Assembly: GCF_017901175.1 (NCBI RefSeq) | Contig: NZ_CP072793.1 | Location: 496,001 to 560,000, forward strand | Source of the DNA: Thiothrix unzii | Lineage (GTDB): Bacteria > Pseudomonadota > Gammaproteobacteria > Thiotrichales > Thiotrichaceae | DNA: 64,000 bases | Reading direction: 5' to 3' | The notes under the pieces: model-generated | The model's input: only the letters and a program-made list of their open reading frames with translations | Databases searched by the model: none | Told to the model about the DNA's origin: nothing | Part shown: positions 53,284-63,291 of the stretch, one piece after another | How the letters are laid out: every line of letters begins with the position of its first letter | How positions within the stretch are numbered: position 1 is the first letter of the stretch | Translations under genes and position numbers: made by a program

Positions 53284-53829
53284 TCAAATCACATCCAGCA
53301 ACTTTTTCTGTAAGTCTGCGCCTTGTTTTTGCCATTGACGGGTGCCGGAAATGGACTCGTGCCATGCATCGAACAAATCGCGTAGTTCTTCATGGGTTTG
53401 GCAATGATCAATGCTGCGCACCAAACTGGTTGCGCCGTAAAAGCCTTTGAACGCATTCAAGGTGTTAACCATAAAGTTTTTTGCCATGTTAAAAGTGGCG
53501 GGATCAAATCTAGCAGGTAATTCACGAAAACGTGTAGCAGAGCCGGAAGCGGCGTTCGTAGTATTCGGCGTTGTTGGTGTTGCGGTATTGGCCGCAGCGT
53601 TGGCAACCGAAGCGGATGATGACCCCACTTTGCGGATGTAACCGCCGGTTTCCAACAGTGTCAGCACCGCATTGAGGTCGTTGACACGCGGCAGGGCTTT
53701 AAGGTCTTCAAAAGTACGTTTACCATCAACCGAAATTAGAACCCAGCGTTCGATCATGGATAAACCATTCGCTTTGGTTTCAACTTCTTGGATGCCTTTG
53801 GGGGTTTTGCCAAAAATAGCAGTTGTCAT
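53284..53829 (-). CDS. Hypothetical protein, 181 aa, with winged-helix-like N-terminus and Thr/Ala linker
   Basis: A 181-residue protein in three parts: an N-terminal helical region (ANGLSMIERWVLISVDGKRT, then LKALPRVNDLNAVLTLLETG), reminiscent of a winged helix; a low-complexity Ser/Ala/Thr/Asn/Pro linker (about 68-97); and a helical C-terminal domain (FNMAKNFMVNTLNAFKGFYG). No named family. AGGAGGAAC before the ATG is a near-ideal ribosome site. It is 95 bp upstream of the DsrS-like gene on the same strand; a GATAAT/ATTATC repeat (53210-53229) lies between. Confidence 0.7.
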   Translation of the reverse strand: MTTAIFGKTPKGIQEVETKANGLSMIERWVLISVDGKRTFEDLKALPRVNDLNAVLTLLETGGYIRKVGSSSASVANAAANTATPTTPNTTNAASGSATRFRELPARFDPATFNMAKNFMVNTLNAFKGFYGATSLVRSIDHCQTHEELRDLFDAWHESISGTRQWQKQGADLQKKLLDVI

Positions 53830-53936
53830 TGTTGTTCCTCCTAAACACAGCTTATACCGTAGTATAGCGTGGATAAATTTTATGTTATTTTTTCATTATT
53901 ATTTGAGGCTGGCGGTCAACGTTATTGGCGCGGTGA

Positions 53937-53975
53937 GTGGTGATGCAGCAAGGATTTGCTTGCTAACATCACCAC
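53937..53975. repeat. Long imperfect hairpin between fabI and the 181-aa gene
   Basis: Outer arms GTGGTGATG / CATCACCAC (9 bp) and inner arms AGCAAG / CTTGCT (6 bp), separated by small bulges. No T-run follows on either strand. It lies just past the fabI stop (minus strand) and may stabilise its mRNA or be a dispersed palindromic element. Confidence 0.6.
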
Positions 53976-53994
53976 CAGTGCTCCGCTCCGGGGG

Positions 53995-54786
53995 TTATTC
54001 TTCGCCTAACCCGGACATGCCCAGAATATTCCAACCGCCATCCACATAGGTGATTTCACCCGTGACACCGGATGCTAAATCAGATGACAGGAACGCTGCA
54101 ACATTGCCGACTTCTTCAATGGTGACATTACGACGCATGGGCGCATATTTCTCGAAATGGTCGAGCATTTTGCGGAATCCGGCGATGCCAGCCGCTGCAA
54201 GAGTACGAATCGGGCCTGCGGAAATCGCATTAACCCGGATGCCTTGTGGCCCCAAATCAGCGGCCATGAAACGTACCGCCGCTTCCAAACTGGCTTTTGC
54301 CATGCCCATCACGTTGTAGTTGGGGATAGCGGCAACCGCGCCCAAATAGCTCAACGCCAGCAAAGAACCGTTACGGCCTGCCATCAACGGTTTCGCGTAA
54401 CGTGCCATGGCGATAAAGCTGTAAGCACTGATGTCGTGCGCAATCATTGAGCCTTCGCGGGTGGTATTGTCGACGATGCTCCCGTTCAGTTGTTCTTTGG
54501 GGGCGAAAGCAATGGAGTGAACCACAATGTCCACGCCATCCCAGTGCGTACCGAGTTCGGTGAACGCCGCCGCGATGCTGTCGTCAGTTGCCACGTCGCA
54601 GTGAATCACAATGCTGGAGCCGAAGGCAGCGGCGGTTTTTTCCACCCGGCTTTTGAGTTTGTCGTTTTGGTAAGTGAAGGCCAGTTCCGCGCCTTCGCGG
54701 TGCATGGCTTCGGCAATACCGTAAGCGATGGAACGGTCACTTGCGATCCCGGTGATCAGGGCGCGTTTGCCAGTGAGAAAACCCAT
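53995..54786 (-). CDS. fabI: Enoyl-[acyl-carrier-protein] reductase (NADH)
   Basis: A 263-residue short-chain dehydrogenase-type reductase for the last step of each fatty-acid elongation cycle. The nucleotide site [16 protein letters not shown], the active-site stretch [18 protein letters not shown] followed by MAKASLEA, and [12 protein letters not shown] match E. coli FabI closely. GGAG precedes the ATG. It is divergent from the peptide-transport genes, with 60 bp between starts. Confidence 0.98.
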   Translation of the reverse strand: MGFLTGKRALITGIASDRSIAYGIAEAMHREGAELAFTYQNDKLKSRVEKTAAAFGSSIVIHCDVATDDSIAAAFTELGTHWDGVDIVVHSIAFAPKEQLNGSIVDNTTREGSMIAHDISAYSFIAMARYAKPLMAGRNGSLLALSYLGAVAAIPNYNVMGMAKASLEAAVRFMAADLGPQGIRVNAISAGPIRTLAAAGIAGFRKMLDHFEKYAPMRRNVTIEEVGNVAAFLSSDLASGVTGEITYVDGGWNILGMSGLGEE

Positions 54787-54846
54787 GTGATTCTCCTTAA
54801 ACTTGGTGTTATGCTTTGGTAAAATTCATCAGTATACACGAACAAC

Positions 54847-56703
54847 ATGCAAAAACGACTCACCGCCAAAGACTGGATTCTCTACGCCCTTATCGCCGTA
54901 TTAATCACGCTGTTGCTGCTGGTTATGTACCAGATTGACCGCCAATGGTTGCGGCTGACGGAAATGCAAACCGCGTTGCAAGCTCAGGCCAAAGACATGC
55001 GCGACTTACGCAGTGCGGTGAGTAGTGGCACGCTTGCCCGCAGTGATAATGCTGCTACAGCAACAACCACGCCTGCGGTGGCGGCTGCCTTTAACCGCGC
55101 TCACGCCATGACCCAACAAGCCGGTTATGCACAAGGCGACTGGAGCGTGAATGCGTTTGGCAATAACCTTAAAACGCTTACCCCGCTGGTATCTACCGAT
55201 GCATATGCCTCTGATGTGCAAAGTTACGTGCAGGAAAGTCTGATTACCCGCAACCCCGATACGCTAGAGTGGGAAGGTTTGATTGCCAAAAGCTGGCAAG
55301 TGAGCGCGGATGGCTTGACGATTACTTTCCAGATGCGCGATGACGTGACCTTTTCAGATGGTAAACCGCTGACGGCGGACGATGTGGCGTTCACCTTTAA
55401 TTTTATTATGACTGAGGCGATTCAAGCTCCGCGTGAGCGTGCGTATCTGGAGAAAATCGCGAGTGTCAAAGCCAATGGTAAATACGAAGTCGTGTTCACT
55501 TACAAAGAGCCGTATTTCGAGGCATTGTCGCTGGCGGGCGGCATGACGATTTTCCCCAAACATTTTTACGAGCCTTACCTGAAAACCCCGCAGGCGTTTA
55601 ATGAGTCAAAAGGTTTGTTATTGGGGAGCGGCCCTTATCAAATGCCTGATCCTAAAGGCTGGACACCGGATAAAGGCAATGTGGAACTGGTGCGCAATGA
55701 GCGTTACTGGGGTGATGTACAGCCGTCTTACAACCGCATTTTGTGGAAAATCATTCAAAACGACAGTGCGCGTTTAACCACCTATCGCAATGGTGAAATT
55801 GATGCTTACGGCGCACGCCCCAACGAATACGCGGATTTGAAACAAGACCCGCAAATGATGGGTAAAAGTCAGAATTTCGAGTACATGCCGCCTGTGGCTG
55901 GTTACAGTTACATTGGCTGGAATCAAGAACGTGGCGGCAAACCAACGCGCTTTGCAGATAAGCGAGTGCGTCAAGCGATGTCGCATTTGACCGACGTGCA
56001 GCGCGTGATTAAAGACGTGTTTTTGGATTACGCCGAGCCTGCGGTTAGCCCGTTTAGCAATACCAGTAAGCAACACGACCCTGCGTTACAGCCGTATGCG
56101 TTTAATCTGGAAAAAGCCCAAGCCTTGTTGAAGGAAGTGGGTTACGAAGACCGCAATAAAGACGGGGTGCTGGAAGATGCAGCGGGGCAGCCGTTTGAAT
56201 TCAAGTTGACGTATTTCGATGCGAATGAAGATACCAAACGTATGGTGTTGCTACTCAAGGATTTATACGCTAAGGCTGGGGTGAAAATGATCCCGTTCCC
56301 ACAAGAATGGCCGGTCATGTTGGAGTCTTTGAATAAAAAGGATTTTGACGCGATTACGCTGGGTTGGACGAGCGGTATTGAAACCGACATTTACCAGATG
56401 TTCCACAGTTCGCAGGCAAAAACCGACGGTGATAATACCATCAGCTACAAAAATCCGGCATTGGATAGCTTGATTGATAAGGCGCGGGCGACGGTGGATG
56501 AAGCAACGCGGATGCCGTTGTGGCAACAGGCGGAGCATATTATGTATGACGATCAACCTTATACGTTTTTAATGCGCCGTAAGACTTTGGCGTTTATTGA
56601 TAAGCGCATTCACAACCTGCAAATGACCAAGCTGGGGTTAAACCGTGGGCTGTTGCCGTTGGAAAATTACGTGCCTTCCGCCCAGCAAAAGTACCAACAG
56701 TAA
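54847..56703 (+). CDS. Peptide/oligopeptide ABC-transporter substrate-binding protein (YejA-like), membrane-anchored
   Basis: A 618-residue SBP_bac_5 (cluster C) protein. An unusual N-terminus has a transmembrane helix (residues 11-27) followed by a coiled stretch (LRLTEMQTALQAQAKDMRDL) instead of a cleavable or lipoprotein signal, so it is probably tethered to the inner membrane. The binding domain starts near 95; VTFSDGKPLTADDVAFTF is the family signature, and VLEDAAGQPFEFKLTYFD follows near 440. It begins a four-gene Yej-type importer operon. Confidence 0.9.
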   Translation: MQKRLTAKDWILYALIAVLITLLLLVMYQIDRQWLRLTEMQTALQAQAKDMRDLRSAVSSGTLARSDNAATATTTPAVAAAFNRAHAMTQQAGYAQGDWSVNAFGNNLKTLTPLVSTDAYASDVQSYVQESLITRNPDTLEWEGLIAKSWQVSADGLTITFQMRDDVTFSDGKPLTADDVAFTFNFIMTEAIQAPRERAYLEKIASVKANGKYEVVFTYKEPYFEALSLAGGMTIFPKHFYEPYLKTPQAFNESKGLLLGSGPYQMPDPKGWTPDKGNVELVRNERYWGDVQPSYNRILWKIIQNDSARLTTYRNGEIDAYGARPNEYADLKQDPQMMGKSQNFEYMPPVAGYSYIGWNQERGGKPTRFADKRVRQAMSHLTDVQRVIKDVFLDYAEPAVSPFSNTSKQHDPALQPYAFNLEKAQALLKEVGYEDRNKDGVLEDAAGQPFEFKLTYFDANEDTKRMVLLLKDLYAKAGVKMIPFPQEWPVMLESLNKKDFDAITLGWTSGIETDIYQMFHSSQAKTDGDNTISYKNPALDSLIDKARATVDEATRMPLWQQAEHIMYDDQPYTFLMRRKTLAFIDKRIHNLQMTKLGLNRGLLPLENYVPSAQQKYQQ

Positions 56704-56715
56704 CGGGGTGTTACG

Positions 56716-57792
56716 ATGCTGACTTACCTGTTACGTCGTGTGTTGCTGATGATTCCCACCTTGTTGGGGATTACGCTGGTGGTGTTTAGCGTCATGGTAT
56801 TGTCGCCGGGCGGGATCAGTGCGCAAACGCTGGTAGAAGGCTCGGATATGAAGCCGCAGGAAAAACAGGCGTTAATGGCGTATTACAACCAGCGTTATGG
56901 GTTGGATCAGCCTGCGCCGATTCAGTATTTGCGCTGGTTGAATAATGTGTCGCCGATTGGCTTTACCCAAGATGCTGAAGGTGATTACAACGGGTTTTCC
57001 TTCACCAAGGGCATGGATTTAGGCACGAGTTTTATGTACGGGCGACCGGTGGGGGAGATTCTGGCGGAACGCATTCCGATTACTTTGTTGCTGAATGCGG
57101 TAACGATTCCGTTGATTTATTTGGTTGCGATTATTGTTGGGGTGAAGGCGGCGCAAGATCGCGGCGGGCGTTTTGACGTGTTTTCTAACGTGTCGATGCT
57201 GGCGTTGTGGTCGATGCCAACGATGCTGGCGGGGGTATTGTTGCTGGGGTTTTTCGCTAATGTGCAACATTTTCAGTGGTTCCCGACCGCCGGGATTTCC
57301 AGTCGTGCAGCACAAGATATGCCGTTTTTGCCGCACTTCTTGAACGGCGTGTTTGTGTCCGGTTTCTTGCTGGATCGGGTGTGGCATTTGGTTTTGCCGG
57401 TTATTTGTTTGTCGTATGCCGGGTTTGCGGGTTTGGCAAAATTGACCCGAACATCGGTGTTGGAAAATTTGCACGCGGATTACGCACGCACTGCCCGCGC
57501 TAAGGGGCTGGCAGAGCCAGATGTGTTATGGCGGCACGTGTTTCGTAACAGTTTATTGCCGTTGATTACAGTATCGGCGGGGCTATTGCCGAGTTTATTA
57601 GCTGGTTCGCTGATTGTGGAAAATATTTTTAGTATCAATGGAATGGGGCAGTTAGCGGTGGAGGCAGTGAAAGGCCGTGACCGTGAGTTGGTGCTGTCGA
57701 TTACTTGGATTAGCGGATTTTTGACCTTGATAGGGTATTTGATTGCTGATTTTTGTTACACCTTGGCTGATCCGAGGGTGAGCTATGACTAA
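56716..57792 (+). CDS. Peptide ABC-transporter permease (YejB/DppB-like)
   Basis: A 358-residue inner-membrane permease with six helices. LRRVLLMIPTLLGITLVVF at the N-terminus and the EAA-loop DYARTARAKGLAEPDVLWRH are typical of the B subunit of dipeptide/oligopeptide importers. Starts 12 bp after the binding-protein gene and overlaps the next permease by 8 bp. Confidence 0.93.
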   Translation: MLTYLLRRVLLMIPTLLGITLVVFSVMVLSPGGISAQTLVEGSDMKPQEKQALMAYYNQRYGLDQPAPIQYLRWLNNVSPIGFTQDAEGDYNGFSFTKGMDLGTSFMYGRPVGEILAERIPITLLLNAVTIPLIYLVAIIVGVKAAQDRGGRFDVFSNVSMLALWSMPTMLAGVLLLGFFANVQHFQWFPTAGISSRAAQDMPFLPHFLNGVFVSGFLLDRVWHLVLPVICLSYAGFAGLAKLTRTSVLENLHADYARTARAKGLAEPDVLWRHVFRNSLLPLITVSAGLLPSLLAGSLIVENIFSINGMGQLAVEAVKGRDRELVLSITWISGFLTLIGYLIADFCYTLADPRVSYD

Positions 57793-58966
57793 ACATGAAG
57801 TCAGCCGCGAGTCATTTTCCCGGCGTATTTGGCGTAAAACTTGGCAAGGCTGGGGCGTAAAACTGGGTTTTGCGTGGATTGCGGTGCTGGGTTTTGCGGG
57901 AGTATTCGCGCCGTTTCTGGCGAATTCGATGCCGTTGTTAATGCGTAAAGACGGGGTGATTTCCGCGCCGGTATTGGATTATTTGACCAAGGAAGATGTG
58001 TTGGTGCTGGCGATGTTCGCGCTGTTGGTGATTTTAGCGGGGGTGTCGTGGAGTGCGGGGAAACGGTTGCTGGTTTTTATCGCGGGGACATTGCTGGCAA
58101 CGTTGCTAATCAACGCCTTACTTACGCCGCCGAGTGTGGTGATTTACGATCAGTTTCGCAGCGCAGCTTACACCCAAGTCGAGTGGCGGGTGATGCCGCC
58201 GATTGAGTACACCCCGCAGGATTATTTACGCGATTTTGGCGATACCGGTTTGGAAGAGCCATTAGAGGCGACTGAGCGCACCCATTGGATGGGGACTGAG
58301 GAAAACGGCGCGGATGTATTGAGCCGAATGATTCATGCCTCGCGGATTGCTTTGAGTATTGGCTTGATTGCTACAGGCATTTCCTTGGTAATCGGGGTGA
58401 TTCTGGGCGGTTTAATGGGGTATTTTTCCGGCGTAATCGACATGCTGGGAATGCGCTTGGTGGAGATTTTTGAGTCGATTCCGACGCTGTTTTTGCTGCT
58501 GACATTCGTAGCGTTTTTCGGGCGCAGTTTATACATGATGATGATCATTATCGGTGTCACCAGTTGGTCGGGGTATGCGCGGTACATTCGGGCGGAATTC
58601 CTGAAATTGCGTAAACAAGATTATGTGCAGGCAGCGGTGGCGGGTGGTTTGCCGCTGTCGTCGATTTTGTTCAGGCACATGCTACCGAACGGGGTTGCGC
58701 CGTTATTAGTCGGGGTGAGTTTTGGGGTGGCTTCGGCGATTTTGGCGGAAGCGACCTTGAGCTTTTTAGGCTTAGGCTTAGTGGACGCGCCGTCGTGGGG
58801 GCAAATGTTGAATCAGGCGGTGAAATCGTCGCTGTTTAACTGGTGGATGGCGGTGTTTCCGGGCGGGGCGATTTTCCTCACGGTATTTGCTTATAATCTG
58901 ATTGGGGAGGCATTCCGCGATGCGATTGACCCGCAATTGTCGCGTAACGCGGGAGTCAATGGATGA
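57785..58966 (+). CDS. Peptide ABC-transporter permease (YejE/DppC-like)
   Basis: A 393-residue permease. The N-terminal helix is followed by two extra helices (about 75-120) and a periplasmic loop before the transporter core; GTEENGADVLSRMIHASRIA and the EAA-loop KQDYVQAAVAGGLPLSSILF are C-subunit signatures. The longer N-terminus resembles YejE rather than DppC. Overlaps the ATPase gene by 4 bp. Confidence 0.93.
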   Translation: MTKHEVSRESFSRRIWRKTWQGWGVKLGFAWIAVLGFAGVFAPFLANSMPLLMRKDGVISAPVLDYLTKEDVLVLAMFALLVILAGVSWSAGKRLLVFIAGTLLATLLINALLTPPSVVIYDQFRSAAYTQVEWRVMPPIEYTPQDYLRDFGDTGLEEPLEATERTHWMGTEENGADVLSRMIHASRIALSIGLIATGISLVIGVILGGLMGYFSGVIDMLGMRLVEIFESIPTLFLLLTFVAFFGRSLYMMMIIIGVTSWSGYARYIRAEFLKLRKQDYVQAAVAGGLPLSSILFRHMLPNGVAPLLVGVSFGVASAILAEATLSFLGLGLVDAPSWGQMLNQAVKSSLFNWWMAVFPGGAIFLTVFAYNLIGEAFRDAIDPQLSRNAGVNG

Positions 58967-60591
58967 GCCAGCCGTTACTTGAGGTAAAGCACTTACACAC
59001 TCACTTGCACACGGGTGCGACGCTGGTGAAAGCGGTGGATGACATCAGTTTCAGCATTGCCAAGGGCGAAACGTTTTGTTTGGTGGGCGAGTCGGGCAGT
59101 GGTAAATCCATTTCCGCGCTGTCAGTTATTCGGCTGTTGCCACAGGGTTTGGCTTCGCATCCGCACGGTGAAATTTTATTTAACGGGCGTGATGTGTTGC
59201 GCATGGAAGACGCGCAGTTGCGGGAGCTACGCGGTTCACAAATAGCAATGATTTTCCAGGAACCGATGACCTCGCTGAATCCGGTATTCACGATTGGTGA
59301 ACAAATTAGCGAGGCTTTGCAGTTACACCGCCCGCAGATGAGTGATGAGGAAGCGCAGGAACGGGTGTTATTGGCCTTGGAGCAAGTGCAAATTCCCCAC
59401 GCTCGTGAACGGTTGCGCGATTACCCACACCAATTATCCGGTGGGCAACGCCAGCGCGTCATGATTGCGATGGCATTGGCGTGTGAGCCTGAGTTGCTGA
59501 TTGCTGACGAACCAACGACCGCGTTGGATGTCACCGTGCAGGCAGAAATTTTGCGGTTGCTGCGTAAACTGCAAGACGATACTGGGATGAGTACCCTGTT
59601 TATTACCCACGATTTCGGCGTAGTCGCACAAATGGCGCAACAAGTGGGGGTGATGCAACGCGGTAAACTGGTGGAAGTGGGTAGCACTCAACAGGTGTTA
59701 CGCCATCCGCAACATCCGTATACGCAGCAGTTGCTGGCGGCAGTGCCAGAGAATTTGAAGCGGGAGCGTAAGGAAGTACTGTCGTCTGTTAATGCACCCT
59801 CCCCGCTGCTTTCTATCCGCAATCTCAACGTATGGTTCCCGCTGCGTAAAGGCATTTTCCGGCGTACTGTCGATCATCTGCGGGCAGTCGATGATGTGTC
59901 GCTGTCGGTGACAGCGGGGCAAATCGTGGCGTTGGTGGGGGAATCGGGGTGTGGAAAAACCACGCTAGGGCGGGCAGTATTGCAGTTGGGAAAACCCACC
60001 AGCGGTAGCATTCAGTTGCATGGGCAGGAATTGACTGGGTTGTCTGCCAGTGAATTGCGCCCGTTACGTCCGAAAATGCAGATGGTGTTTCAAGACCCGC
60101 AGTCGTCGTTGAACCCGCGTTTATTGATTGAAACTACGCTGACTGAGCCGATGAAAGTACACGGTATCGGTGCAAATCAAGAAGAGCGTTTAGAGCGAGC
60201 GGCACAAATTCTGGCTGATTTGCAAATGCCGCGTGAAGCATTGTGGCGTTATCCGCACGAATTTTCCGGTGGGCAACGTCAGCGGATTGGATTGGCACGC
60301 GCATTGGTACTGAACCCGGAATTTATCGTATGCGACGAAATAACCAGTGCGCTGGATGTGTCAGTGCAGGCGGAAATCCTGCAATTGCTGTTGAAAATCC
60401 GTGCTGATCGTAACCTGACTTTGCTGTTTATTACCCACAATATCGGGGTGGTCGAATACCTCAGCGACCAAACTGTGGTGATGTATAAAGGCAAAGTGGT
60501 GGAGCAGGGCGCAACTGCGCAAGTGTGTGGCGACCCGCAAAATGCTTACACTCAAAAATTACTCGCCGCAGTGCCACGTTTAACGTGTTGA
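58963..60591 (+). CDS. Fused double-ATPase subunit of peptide importer (YejF-like)
   Basis: A 542-residue protein with two ABC domains in tandem: Walker [11 protein letters not shown], signature [14 protein letters not shown] and Walker [13 protein letters not shown] in the first; [25 protein letters not shown] and [12 protein letters not shown] in the second. The fusion of D and F subunits is typical of YejF, the microcin C and peptide importer. The stop is 1 bp from the convergent ftsX. Confidence 0.94.
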   Translation: MSQPLLEVKHLHTHLHTGATLVKAVDDISFSIAKGETFCLVGESGSGKSISALSVIRLLPQGLASHPHGEILFNGRDVLRMEDAQLRELRGSQIAMIFQEPMTSLNPVFTIGEQISEALQLHRPQMSDEEAQERVLLALEQVQIPHARERLRDYPHQLSGGQRQRVMIAMALACEPELLIADEPTTALDVTVQAEILRLLRKLQDDTGMSTLFITHDFGVVAQMAQQVGVMQRGKLVEVGSTQQVLRHPQHPYTQQLLAAVPENLKRERKEVLSSVNAPSPLLSIRNLNVWFPLRKGIFRRTVDHLRAVDDVSLSVTAGQIVALVGESGCGKTTLGRAVLQLGKPTSGSIQLHGQELTGLSASELRPLRPKMQMVFQDPQSSLNPRLLIETTLTEPMKVHGIGANQEERLERAAQILADLQMPREALWRYPHEFSGGQRQRIGLARALVLNPEFIVCDEITSALDVSVQAEILQLLLKIRADRNLTLLFITHNIGVVEYLSDQTVVMYKGKVVEQGATAQVCGDPQNAYTQKLLAAVPRLTC

Positions 60592-60592
60592 C

Positions 60593-61579
60593 TTAAGCAA
60601 GCTGTTCATCGCGCCACAAATAACGCCCGACCGCAAGCCACGCACCAACAATCCCTAGCAAGCTGCTGGCTAACAGAATCTTGAGCGTCATGGCGACATC
60701 GACACCGCTAATGATAAAGGTATTGCCATAAAGCGTTGCCAATTGCCCTACAGGTTGCACCAAAAATAGCAGGGCAAGATGCACAATAACTAAGCTCAGC
60801 ACCCCGCCAAACAAGCCAAACCAAATGCCGCCGTAAATAAACGGGCGGCGAATGTAGGCATTGGTAGCCCCAATCAGGCGGGTGACGCGGATTTCATCTT
60901 TGCGATTTTCAATATCAAGGCGAATGGTATTCCCCACCACCAATAACACGGTCAAGCCCAACAGTACCGAAACCACCAGTATAATGCGCTCGGCAATGCT
61001 CAAAATAGCGCGGAGTCGCTGAATCCATTCCACGTCGATTTGCACATCTTCGACTTCGTTGTACTTTTTCAACTTGGTGGAAAACGCCTCGACATCCAGC
61101 GTTGCATTACCCAGTAATTGCAATCGCGGGGTAATAATCAGCACATTGGGCAAAGGATTATCATCGAGGCTGTCCAAAGTTTCGGCAAAGCCGGTGATTT
61201 TACGGAAATTTTCCAATGCCTGATCGCGGGTAACGACACGCACGCCTTCCACCTCTGGGAGTGCGGAAGCCAGTTCTGCCATGTCTTTGGCTTGTTGCTC
61301 ACCCACATTTTGCTTGAGAAACAGAGTAATGGTCGGCACTTCACGTTTATCTGCGGTGAGTGTTTGCAAGTTTTTCAGCAGCAAGTGCAAGCTGGTGGGT
61401 AATGACAGCGCAATCGCAATTGCCGCGAGGGTAATCCACGTTGATAAAGGGTTGATCCACAAGCGTTCCATGCTGAATTGAATCGCATTGCGCTGCTGGT
61501 TAAACCATGCCGCCAACGGATTTTTAGTGGCACTGGCTTTGCGTTTTGGTGGTTGTTTAGTGTTGGTTGGTGAGCTCAT
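60593..61579 (-). CDS. ftsX: Cell-division protein FtsX
   Basis: A 328-residue membrane protein with four helices and a large periplasmic loop (about 85-190) between the first two. It pairs with FtsE to activate peptidoglycan amidases through EnvC. The N-terminus is a basic proline-rich cytoplasmic segment (TNTKQPPKRKASATKNP). It overlaps ftsE by 4 bp, in the standard ftsY-ftsE-ftsX order. Confidence 0.96.
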   Translation of the reverse strand: MSSPTNTKQPPKRKASATKNPLAAWFNQQRNAIQFSMERLWINPLSTWITLAAIAIALSLPTSLHLLLKNLQTLTADKREVPTITLFLKQNVGEQQAKDMAELASALPEVEGVRVVTRDQALENFRKITGFAETLDSLDDNPLPNVLIITPRLQLLGNATLDVEAFSTKLKKYNEVEDVQIDVEWIQRLRAILSIAERIILVVSVLLGLTVLLVVGNTIRLDIENRKDEIRVTRLIGATNAYIRRPFIYGGIWFGLFGGVLSLVIVHLALLFLVQPVGQLATLYGNTFIISGVDVAMTLKILLASSLLGIVGAWLAVGRYLWRDEQLA

Positions 61580-62223
61580 GCTTCCACCTTTTGCAGCACG
61601 ATGGTGCGTTTTTGCATCCGCTCCACGAGGGTGTGGTCGTGGCTGGCAATCATTACGGTTGCCCCCAGCTCATTGAATTGCGCAAAGGTAAACATAATGT
61701 CCTGCGCCAGTTCCGGGTCGAGGTTGCCGGTGGGTTCGTCTGCCAGAATAATGGTAGGTTTATTGACCATTGCTCGCGCAATGCCTACCCGTTGTTTTTC
61801 CCCGGCGGAAAGCATCAGCGGAAAGGTTTTTTCCTTGCCCAGCAAGCCTACTTTATCCAAAGCGGCCTGTACCCGGCGGCGGATTTCGCTGTGTCCCATC
61901 CCCGCAATGCGTAACGGTAGCGCGATATTGTCGAACACGCTGCGGTCGTACAACAGGTGGGGGTCTTGGAAAATAAACCCAATGCGGCGGCGGTAATTAG
62001 GGATGTGGGCTTTCCCCATTTGGCTTAACGATTTCCCGCCGATCCAGACTTCACCGCGACTGGGGCGTTCAAGCATCGCCACCAGTTTTAACAAGGTGCT
62101 TTTACCCGCGCCGGAATGCCCGGTGATAAACACCATTTCGCCCGATTCTAGGGTTAAATCGACGTTGTAAAGCGCGAGCTGCCCCGTGGGGTATTTCTTG
62201 CTGACCTGCTTGAATTCAATCAT
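61576..62223 (-). CDS. ftsE: Cell-division ATP-binding protein FtsE
   Basis: A 215-residue ABC ATPase: Walker A GHSGAGKST (about residues 35-43), signature LSAGEKQRVGIARA, Walker B TIILADEPTGNLD. It energises FtsX at the divisome. The ATG is 12 bp after ftsY. Full length for the family. Confidence 0.97.
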   Translation of the reverse strand: MIEFKQVSKKYPTGQLALYNVDLTLESGEMVFITGHSGAGKSTLLKLVAMLERPSRGEVWIGGKSLSQMGKAHIPNYRRRIGFIFQDPHLLYDRSVFDNIALPLRIAGMGHSEIRRRVQAALDKVGLLGKEKTFPLMLSAGEKQRVGIARAMVNKPTIILADEPTGNLDPELAQDIMFTFAQFNELGATVMIASHDHTLVERMQKRTIVLQKVEA

Positions 62224-62235
62224 GGTGCTTTCGTT

Positions 62236-63246
62236 TTAATCATCTCCGGCAAGCAAGGCACTGGTGAATTCGTAAGCATCAAACTCTTGCAAGTCGTCAA
62301 TGCTTTCACCTACGCCAATGAAACGTACCGGAATTTTCAGTTGTTCGGCAATCGCGAACAGGATACCGCCTTTGGCAGTCCCGTCCAATTTTGTGACCGT
62401 AATCCCCGTCAGACCTAAAGCTTCGTTAAATTGCCGGGCTTGTACCAAGGCGTTTTGCCCGATACTCGCGTCCACAATCAGCATCACTTCGTGCGGGGCT
62501 TGTTTATCAAACTTTTGTATCACACGTTTAACTTTTTTCAACTCATCCATCAGGTTAGTTTGCGTGTGTAACCGACCAGCGGTATCGGCGAGCAAAATAT
62601 CAATCTTACGCGCTTTGGCGGCCTGCACCGCGTCGAAAATAACCGAGGCAGAATCCGCACCGTTGCCTTGCGCAATCACCGGAATCTGGTTGCGTTCGCC
62701 CCAAATGGTGAGCTGTTCCACCGCTGCGGCGCGAAACGTATCACCTGCTGCCAACATTACCGATTTACCTTGCTGCTGGAATTTTTTGGCGAGTTTACCA
62801 ATCGTGGTGGTTTTACCCGCGCCGTTAATGCCAACCATTAAAATCACAAACGGTTGATGTTCCGAAACGATTTCCAACGGTTGAGCGCAGGGGCGCAAAA
62901 TGCGGTGCATCTTGTTGTAAAGAGCTTGCATCAGTGCGTCCATGTCCGCCAGTTCGTTGCGGCTGACACGGCTCGACAGGTCGCTCATGATTGCGCGAGT
63001 GGCATCCACACCCACATCGGCAGTCAGCAAGCGCATTTCTAATTCCTCAAGAACCTCATCATCGACCTTCTTCTTGCCTAATACCAGGGCACTCATTCCT
63101 TCGGTGAGCGTATTACTGGTTTTTGAAAGGCCGCGTTTTAAGCGTGCAAACAAACCCGCATCTTGTGTGACGGGTTGCGCTACGGGTTGAGGGGAAGGGC
63201 TAACGTCAGCCAATTCCTGGTTTTTTTTCTTTCCGAATCCAAACAT
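62236..63246 (-). CDS. ftsY: Signal-recognition-particle receptor FtsY
   Basis: A 336-residue SRP GTPase receptor. A short N-terminal A domain (acidic region largely missing compared with E. coli) precedes the N and G domains: GINGAGKTTTIGKLA (P-loop), DTAGRLHTQ (G3) and TKLDGTAKGG (G4). It docks ribosome-SRP complexes at the membrane. It is divergent from the M16 peptidase gene, with 45 bp between starts. Confidence 0.97.
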   Translation of the reverse strand: MFGFGKKKNQELADVSPSPQPVAQPVTQDAGLFARLKRGLSKTSNTLTEGMSALVLGKKKVDDEVLEELEMRLLTADVGVDATRAIMSDLSSRVSRNELADMDALMQALYNKMHRILRPCAQPLEIVSEHQPFVILMVGINGAGKTTTIGKLAKKFQQQGKSVMLAAGDTFRAAAVEQLTIWGERNQIPVIAQGNGADSASVIFDAVQAAKARKIDILLADTAGRLHTQTNLMDELKKVKRVIQKFDKQAPHEVMLIVDASIGQNALVQARQFNEALGLTGITVTKLDGTAKGGILFAIAEQLKIPVRFIGVGESIDDLQEFDAYEFTSALLAGDD

Positions 63247-63291
63247 CGTACAATGAACCGCCCAAGCTTATTTATGCTATACAGGTGAAAG

